From: Maricaulis sp048269565
Lineage (GTDB): Bacteria; Pseudomonadota; Alphaproteobacteria; Caulobacterales; Maricaulaceae
Length of the DNA: 64,000 bases
Direction: 5' to 3'
NCBI RefSeq assembly: GCF_048269565.1
Contig: NZ_JBLXIK010000007.1
Span: 1 to 64,000 of the forward strand
Made by a program: the position numbers and the translations under genes. Shown piece by piece: positions 59,393 to 64,000 of the stretch; position 1 is the stretch's first letter; every line of letters begins with the position of its first letter. Below the pieces are notes generated by a model, which saw nothing but the letters and a program-made list of their open reading frames with translations, ran no database searches and was not told the DNA's origin.

Positions 59393-59449
59393 GGGCGTCC
59401 CTCATGTCGCATCCGCCGCACGATCTCTATCTCTAAATCATCCAATCAC

Positions 59450-59580
59450 TTGTCATCCCCGCCGGACGTCCGGCCTTGAGCCGGACGCAGAGCGGGGACC
59501 TACCCGTGTCTCCAGCTGGAGGCACGGGTAGGTCCCTGATCTGCGTCCCGCTTTCGCGGGACATTCGTCAGGGATGACAA
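59450..59580. repeat. 131-bp palindromic repeat, copy B
   Basis: Same orientation and length as copy A. The differences concentrate at the tip of the central stem, where CCCGTG pairs with CACGGG instead of CCCGC with GCGGG; both strands of the stem changed together. Confidence 0.93.
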
Positions 59581-59614
59581 GGGTTTATGGATGGAACACA
59601 AGGAGTGCCCCCCC

Positions 59615-62191
59615 TCAGATCACAGCCTCTCCCGCCGGCTCCCTCATATTATAGCTCGAGGCCATCACCCTGCCGTAGGCGCCGCCATTGGCGATCAGGA
59701 AGACATCATCCTCGAATGTCTCCGGCAGCAGGCGCTGGGCGCCCATGCGGTCGGCGGTTTCGCAGATCGGGCCGACGATATCGGCGACCCAGGCCGGCGC
59801 ATCGTCGAGCCGGGTCAGGTTGAAGATCTCGTGTCTTGCGCCGTAGAGGGCGGGGCGGATCAGGCTGTTCATGCCGGCATTGATACCGACAAAGCGCGCA
59901 TCCGGGGTCTGTTTCAGCTGGGTGACGCGGGCCAGCAGCACGCCGGCCTCGGCGATGATGAAACGGCCCGGCTCGAGCCAGAACCGGTATTGCGGGAAGG
60001 CGGTGTGCAGATCGGTGAGCACGGCGCCCAAGGCCTCCATATCGATGCGGCGTGCGCCTGAGGCCTCGTCGACACCGAGACCGCCGCCGAGATCGAGAAT
60101 GCGGACATCGGGCAGGGCCCGCGCCGTCTCGGCGAGGAAAACGCCAACCCGGCGCCAGTGATCGGGATCGCTGATGCCGCTGCCGGAATGGACGTGCAGG
60201 CCGATGATTTTGGCGCCGGCCTTTGCCGCCAGCTCGATACCCTCGGGCAATTCATCGGCGTGCAGGCCGAATTTGGCGTCGGGCCCGGCGGTGCGGACAT
60301 GTTTGTGATGGCCTTCCGGGCGCTGGGGATTGATCCGCAGCGTGATCTCAGCGCCGGCGAATATCTCCGGCCAGTGGCGCAGCGGGTGCAGCCCGTCGAG
60401 CGTGAGGTGAACGCCGAGCTCCATCGCCTCGGCATATTCGGCGCGCGGCGCGAAATTCGGCGTGAACAGGATGCGATCCATCGGCAGGTCCGGCACGGCC
60501 GCCATGGCCGCATGCACTTCGCCGATCGAGACGCATTCAACGCCCAGCCCGGCCGCGACCGCGGTGCGGATCACGTCGGGATGGCCATTGGCCTTCATCG
60601 CATACCAGCCGCGGTCGAGATGCGGCAGCGCGGCGACGGCTTCGGCGCGCGCCTTTGCGGTTTCCAGGTCATAGACGTAGAGCGGCGCATCCACCGGGCA
60701 CAGCGCCAGCAGGGCGTCGCGCCTGGTGCGCCACCAGGCGGCCGCACCGGCGGCGGCGGTGACGGCATCGCTCTGACCGATCTCGCGCCAGCTCGGGCCG
60801 AAGGTCGGGTCGAGCGGCTTGGGCTGGATCAGCTGGTCATGCAGGCGGCGGCAGAGCGGCTTGCCCTGGTCCTCGTCGACGACGACGGTGAGATTGAGAT
60901 CATTCGCCGCCTGGCTGATCAGGCGCACGGGATAGTGGGCAAAGGCCTCCATCGCCGGCCCGAGCTGGGCCAGCAGGGCGCGCACGCCGCGCCCGACCAT
61001 CGAGACGGCGGCGCAATGCTCGATCATCTCGACGCGGGCAATGGTTGAGAGCTCGTCCTGCAGCGCGGCCAGCACGGCCGGCGTGAGCGAGGGGTCGGCA
61101 TCGAGCGAGACGGTGACGCTGGTCTGCGAGGTCGAGACCAGGTCGATCGAGACGCCATGGCGGGCAAAGGGCTCGAAGGCCTTCGCAAGAAAGCCGGCCG
61201 CATGCCACATGCCATCACTGTCGAGCGTGATCAGGCGAACGCCGAACTTCACCGAGACCGCCTTCAGACGCGGGGCGTCTTCCGACGGGGTGGCGCTGAT
61301 CGTGGTGCCGTTCATCTCCGGGCGATGCGTGCACAAGACCTGCATCTCGATCCCGGCCTGGCGCACCGGCGCAATGGCGCGCGGATGCAGGACAGAGCCG
61401 CCCATCGAGGCGATCTCCTGGGCCTCGTCATAGCTCAGCGCCTTGATCTGGCGCGCCGCACCGGTCAGGCGCGGATCGGCCGAGAAGAAGCCGGGCACAT
61501 CGGTCCAGATCTCCAGCCGGCGCGCCTCCAGTTTGGCGGCGAAATAGGCGGCTGAAGTGTCGGAGCCGCCGCGGCCGAGCAGGGCAGTGTCGCCATCGGG
61601 CCGCCGGGCGATGAAGCCCTGGGTGAGGACAATGTCAAAGGCCGGGCCGGCGAGGCGGTCCTGCAGCGCCGGGTCGGCCGCGTAATCGCAATCGGCGCCG
61701 AGATAGCCGTTGACGGCACCGCCACTGCGGCTGGTCAGCAGATCGCGGGCATCGAGCCAGTGGCAGGCCAGGCCCTGCCGGTTGAGCCAGGCCGCGCCGA
61801 GGCTGGTCGCCATCAGCTCGCCCTGGGCCATGATGCGGGCGCGCAGGCGCGGCGAGGCATCACCGGTCAGCGCCAGACCGGCGCGCAAACGCGCCAGCTC
61901 GGCCAGGAAGGGCGCCAGCACGCTCTCGCCATCGAGATCGAGTTCATCTGCGAGATCAAGATGTTGCGCCTTGATCGCGGCGAGCTCGTCTTCGCCCTCG
62001 CCAGCCATGGCGGCGGCGATCAGCGCTTCGAGCCGGTTGGAAATGCCGGCAATGGCGCTATGGACGACGAAGACGCGCTTGCCTTCGGTGCGCAGGGCCT
62101 CGATGCGTTTGGAAATCACGCGCCAGTCGGCCAGCGATTTGACGCTGGTGCCGCCGAATTTCAGTACGATCCAGTCTTGCGCGTTGTCCAT
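59615..62191 (-). CDS. lysAC: fused aspartate kinase/diaminopimelate decarboxylase
   Basis: An 858-residue fusion of the first and last enzymes of lysine synthesis. Residues about 1-460 are aspartate kinase (VLKFGGTSVKSLADW, GRGGSDTSAAYFAAKL and two ACT regulatory domains), and about 490-858 are PLP-dependent diaminopimelate decarboxylase (PLP lysine in RGWYAMKANGHPD, glycine loop DLGGGLGVDEA, and the EPGRFIIAEAGVLL block). The ATG at 62191 has GGAG six bases upstream; an ATG at 62197 is the alternative. The same arrangement is known from Xanthomonas and Xylella. Fusion could couple feedback control at both ends. Confidence 0.94.
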   Translation of the reverse strand: MDNAQDWIVLKFGGTSVKSLADWRVISKRIEALRTEGKRVFVVHSAIAGISNRLEALIAAAMAGEGEDELAAIKAQHLDLADELDLDGESVLAPFLAELARLRAGLALTGDASPRLRARIMAQGELMATSLGAAWLNRQGLACHWLDARDLLTSRSGGAVNGYLGADCDYAADPALQDRLAGPAFDIVLTQGFIARRPDGDTALLGRGGSDTSAAYFAAKLEARRLEIWTDVPGFFSADPRLTGAARQIKALSYDEAQEIASMGGSVLHPRAIAPVRQAGIEMQVLCTHRPEMNGTTISATPSEDAPRLKAVSVKFGVRLITLDSDGMWHAAGFLAKAFEPFARHGVSIDLVSTSQTSVTVSLDADPSLTPAVLAALQDELSTIARVEMIEHCAAVSMVGRGVRALLAQLGPAMEAFAHYPVRLISQAANDLNLTVVVDEDQGKPLCRRLHDQLIQPKPLDPTFGPSWREIGQSDAVTAAAGAAAWWRTRRDALLALCPVDAPLYVYDLETAKARAEAVAALPHLDRGWYAMKANGHPDVIRTAVAAGLGVECVSIGEVHAAMAAVPDLPMDRILFTPNFAPRAEYAEAMELGVHLTLDGLHPLRHWPEIFAGAEITLRINPQRPEGHHKHVRTAGPDAKFGLHADELPEGIELAAKAGAKIIGLHVHSGSGISDPDHWRRVGVFLAETARALPDVRILDLGGGLGVDEASGARRIDMEALGAVLTDLHTAFPQYRFWLEPGRFIIAEAGVLLARVTQLKQTPDARFVGINAGMNSLIRPALYGARHEIFNLTRLDDAPAWVADIVGPICETADRMGAQRLLPETFEDDVFLIANGGAYGRVMASSYNMREPAGEAVI

Positions 62192-62347
62192 GGTCATCTC
62201 CAACCCCCTTCAGGGTGCACGGGTCCTTACAGGCTTGGCGACTTGCGGCCAATGCCTGTTTGGACTTCCGCCTGCTTTTGCCGCGATCTGCACGCGCCGG
62301 GGAGTTTCGCGTTTACCCTTGCCGCAAAATCGTGCAAGAGACCGGCG

Positions 62348-63811
62348 ATGATGCCTTTTAAAATCGCGAATACGCCTTCCGACGCCGTGGACCAGCTGAT
62401 TGTGCTGCACCGGGCCTCCGTTGAGCGTCTCCAGACCGCCCTGAAAGCCTTCCTCGATGGCGGTCCTCCACCCACTCCCGAAGCCCGTGCCGCAGGCGCT
62501 TTCGCCTATCCGGAATTGCGCGTCACCTATATGCCCGACGGGCCGCCACCGCCGGTGAGCCGCGCCTTCGGCAAGTTCACCGATACCGGTGTCTACGCCA
62601 ATACGATCACCCATCCCGAACTCTTCCGTGACTATCTGGTCGAACAGCTGACCCTGCTCGATGACGAGTATGAGATCACGATCGAGACCGGCATGTCCGC
62701 TGTCGAGATCCCCTTCTCTTACGTGCTCGACGGTGCCGATGATCTCGACATGGATGCGGCGAGCCCGGCCGAGCTGGTCAGTCATTTCCCCTATGCCGAT
62801 CTGAGCAAGGTCAATGACGAGCTGCCCAACGGGCTGAGTCCGTCAGCGCCGGGCATGGTGCGGCCGCTGAGCCTGTTCGCCGCGCCGCGCGTCGATTATT
62901 CGCTGCAGCGCCTGCGCCACTATACCGGCACCCCCTATGAGGACACGCAGCAATTCATCCTCTTCACCAATTATCACCGTTATGTCGACGCCTTCTCGGC
63001 CTGGGCGATCGGGCAGTTGAAGGAGGATAATCACTATCAGTCCTTCTCCGCCGCCGGCTTTGTCGAGGTCGATGCCAATACCTCCAATGCCCATGCCCTG
63101 GTCGAGGGCGCGCCCTGGCGGCGGTTCCAGATGCCGGCCTATCACCTGAAAGCGCCGGGCGGCCGCGGCATCACCCTGGTCAATATCGGCGTCGGCCCGT
63201 CCAACGCCAAGACGATCACCGACCATCTCGCCGTGCTGCGTCCGCAGTGCTGGCTGATGATCGGCCATTGCGGCGGGCTGCGTCATTCCCAGCGGCTTGG
63301 CGATTATGTCCTGGCCCACGCCTATCTGCGCTATGATGGCGTGCTCGACGAGGATTTGCCGATCGAGGTCCCCGTGCCGCCGATTGCCGAGATCCAGATC
63401 GCGCTCGAAAGCGCCGTCGCCCAGGTCAGCGGCGACAAGGGCGAGGCCCTCAAGGCGCGCCTGCGCACCGGCACTGTCGCCACTTTCGCCGACCGGAACT
63501 GGGAATTGCGCTATGCCGCCCAGGCGCGGCGCATCAATCAGTCCCGCGCCATCGCCGTCGATATGGAATCGGCGACGATTGCCGCCAATGGCCTGCGCCT
63601 GCGCGTGCCCTATGGCACCTTGCTCTGCGTCTCTGACAAGCCCTTGCACGGCGAGTTGAAACTGCCCGGCGCCGCCAATCTCTTCTACCAGCGCTCGGTG
63701 TCCGAACACCTGGCCGCCGGTATCGAGACGGTGGAGATCCTCAAGCGCGATCGCGGCGCGGCGCTGCATTCACGCAAGCTGCGCAGTTTCGACGAGCCGC
63801 CCTTCCGCTAG
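62348..63811 (+). CDS. amn: AMP nucleosidase
   Basis: A 487-residue enzyme that hydrolyses AMP to adenine and ribose 5-phosphate. It has the AMP-nucleosidase N-terminal domain (about residues 10-170: GKFTDTGVYANTITHPELF) and a phosphorylase-fold C-terminal domain (GRGITLVNIGVGPSNAKTIT, MIGHCGGLRHSQRLGDYVLA, AVDMESATIAANG). Length matches the E. coli enzyme (484). The frame is open far upstream, but the family start coincides with the ATG pair at 62348/62351. Confidence 0.95.
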   Translation: MMPFKIANTPSDAVDQLIVLHRASVERLQTALKAFLDGGPPPTPEARAAGAFAYPELRVTYMPDGPPPPVSRAFGKFTDTGVYANTITHPELFRDYLVEQLTLLDDEYEITIETGMSAVEIPFSYVLDGADDLDMDAASPAELVSHFPYADLSKVNDELPNGLSPSAPGMVRPLSLFAAPRVDYSLQRLRHYTGTPYEDTQQFILFTNYHRYVDAFSAWAIGQLKEDNHYQSFSAAGFVEVDANTSNAHALVEGAPWRRFQMPAYHLKAPGGRGITLVNIGVGPSNAKTITDHLAVLRPQCWLMIGHCGGLRHSQRLGDYVLAHAYLRYDGVLDEDLPIEVPVPPIAEIQIALESAVAQVSGDKGEALKARLRTGTVATFADRNWELRYAAQARRINQSRAIAVDMESATIAANGLRLRVPYGTLLCVSDKPLHGELKLPGAANLFYQRSVSEHLAAGIETVEILKRDRGAALHSRKLRSFDEPPFR

Positions 63812-63879
63812 GCGCTGAAGGCGCAAGATTGTGGATGGCGGGCCTTGCCGCGCTGCCCGCGATTGCGTACCTCCAAGGC

Positions 63880-64000
63880 ATGACACGGATCCAGTCCCTC
63901 GACGGCGTTCACAATTTTCGCCATTTCCATGGCTATGAAGCCGCCGACGGCGCGCGGGTGCGTGAGGGCCTGTATCGCTCGGGGCATTTCTCGCGCTCCA
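63880..64000 (+). CDS. tyrosine-protein phosphatase family protein (partial)
   Basis: The first 40 codons of a gene cut by the window end. VHNFRHFHGYEAADGARVRE followed by GLYRSGHFS is the N-terminal signature of bacterial protein-tyrosine/serine phosphatases (usually xxNFRDxGGY...GLYRSG). The catalytic CxxGxxR would lie beyond the window. Start chosen at the only ATG. Confidence 0.75.
   Translation, partial: MTRIQSLDGVHNFRHFHGYEAADGARVREGLYRSGHFSRS

Noticed and set aside
58563..59580. CRISPR array
   Set aside because: Only two copies of a 131-bp palindromic repeat with a gene between them; no short regularly spaced repeats or cas genes.
61760..62347. Upstream extension of amn by 196 codons
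   Set aside because: It is antisense to lysAC and the added residues do not resemble AMP nucleosidase, whose normal length is met by the start at 62348.

Overview
The window is chromosomal DNA of a GC-rich alphaproteobacterium. I infer the Maricaulis group (Caulobacterales/Maricaulales). The evidence is an Oar-like TonB-dependent receptor, a deoxyhypusine-synthase-like enzyme beside an ornithine decarboxylase, an fdsGBA-type formate dehydrogenase, and above all an N-acetylornithine carbamoyltransferase next to a fused N-acetylglutamate kinase/synthase, a protein type I recall being studied structurally from Maricaulis maris. No rRNA, tRNA, CRISPR array, integrase or insertion sequence was seen.

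Layout. 0.1-4.7 kb: LysR regulator, methyltransferase, 1-Cys peroxiredoxin, ABC exporter. 4.7-12.3 kb (minus): a formate operon fdsG-fdsB-fdsA-fdhD-fdsD-fhs, which either oxidises formate to CO2 with NAD+ or loads it onto tetrahydrofolate. 12.9-20.5 kb: HTH/PAS-like regulator, M28 lipoprotein peptidase, spinster-type MFS carrier, hydrolase, phosphatase, kdsB and two small secreted proteins of one family, with a frameshifted third member at 20.7 kb. 21.1-24.3 kb: arginine operon of the acetylated (Xanthomonas-like) type. 24.3-33.0 kb: GT39-type glycosyltransferase, large TonB-dependent receptor, agmatine-to-putrescine pair aguA/aguB, MarC and small unknowns.

33.3-43.3 kb is a mosaic accessory region. 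Two blocks poorer in GC than the rest (about 33.7-37.4 and 40.8-42.9 kb) surround a GC-rich polyamine pair (DHS-like enzyme and ornithine decarboxylase). The first block holds a HigB-like/HTH-ImmA toxin-antitoxin pair convergent with a two-gene unit: a thymidylate-synthase-family enzyme carrying Asp where canonical TS has the uracil-reading Asn, and a protein I recognise as alpha-glutamyl/putrescinyl-thymine pyrophosphorylase clade 3. This pair looks like DNA-base (hyper)modification or modified-nucleotide chemistry and is my best candidate for an undescribed system. The second block holds an FRG-domain protein convergent with a TIR-domain protein that is translationally coupled to a 54-residue zinc-ribbon protein. 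Both edges of the mosaic carry the same two repeat families.

43.3-50.6 kb: prepilin peptidase, then a phosphate-starvation cluster (phnC, a fused phnD-phnE, an OprO/P-like porin, a PstS-like protein, a GT4 glycosyltransferase) with two Pho-box-like sites. 51.0-58.5 kb: putA, class I ribonucleotide reductase nrdA and nrdB with NrdR-like boxes, and an outer-membrane protein. 58.5-64.0 kb: a GIY-YIG gene between two nearly identical 131-bp palindromic repeats, a fused aspartate kinase/diaminopimelate decarboxylase, AMP nucleosidase, and the start of a tyrosine-phosphatase-like gene cut by the window end.

All calls come from reading sequence and translations; no database search was possible. Family names are from memory of motifs, and start codons are judged from Shine-Dalgarno spacing.
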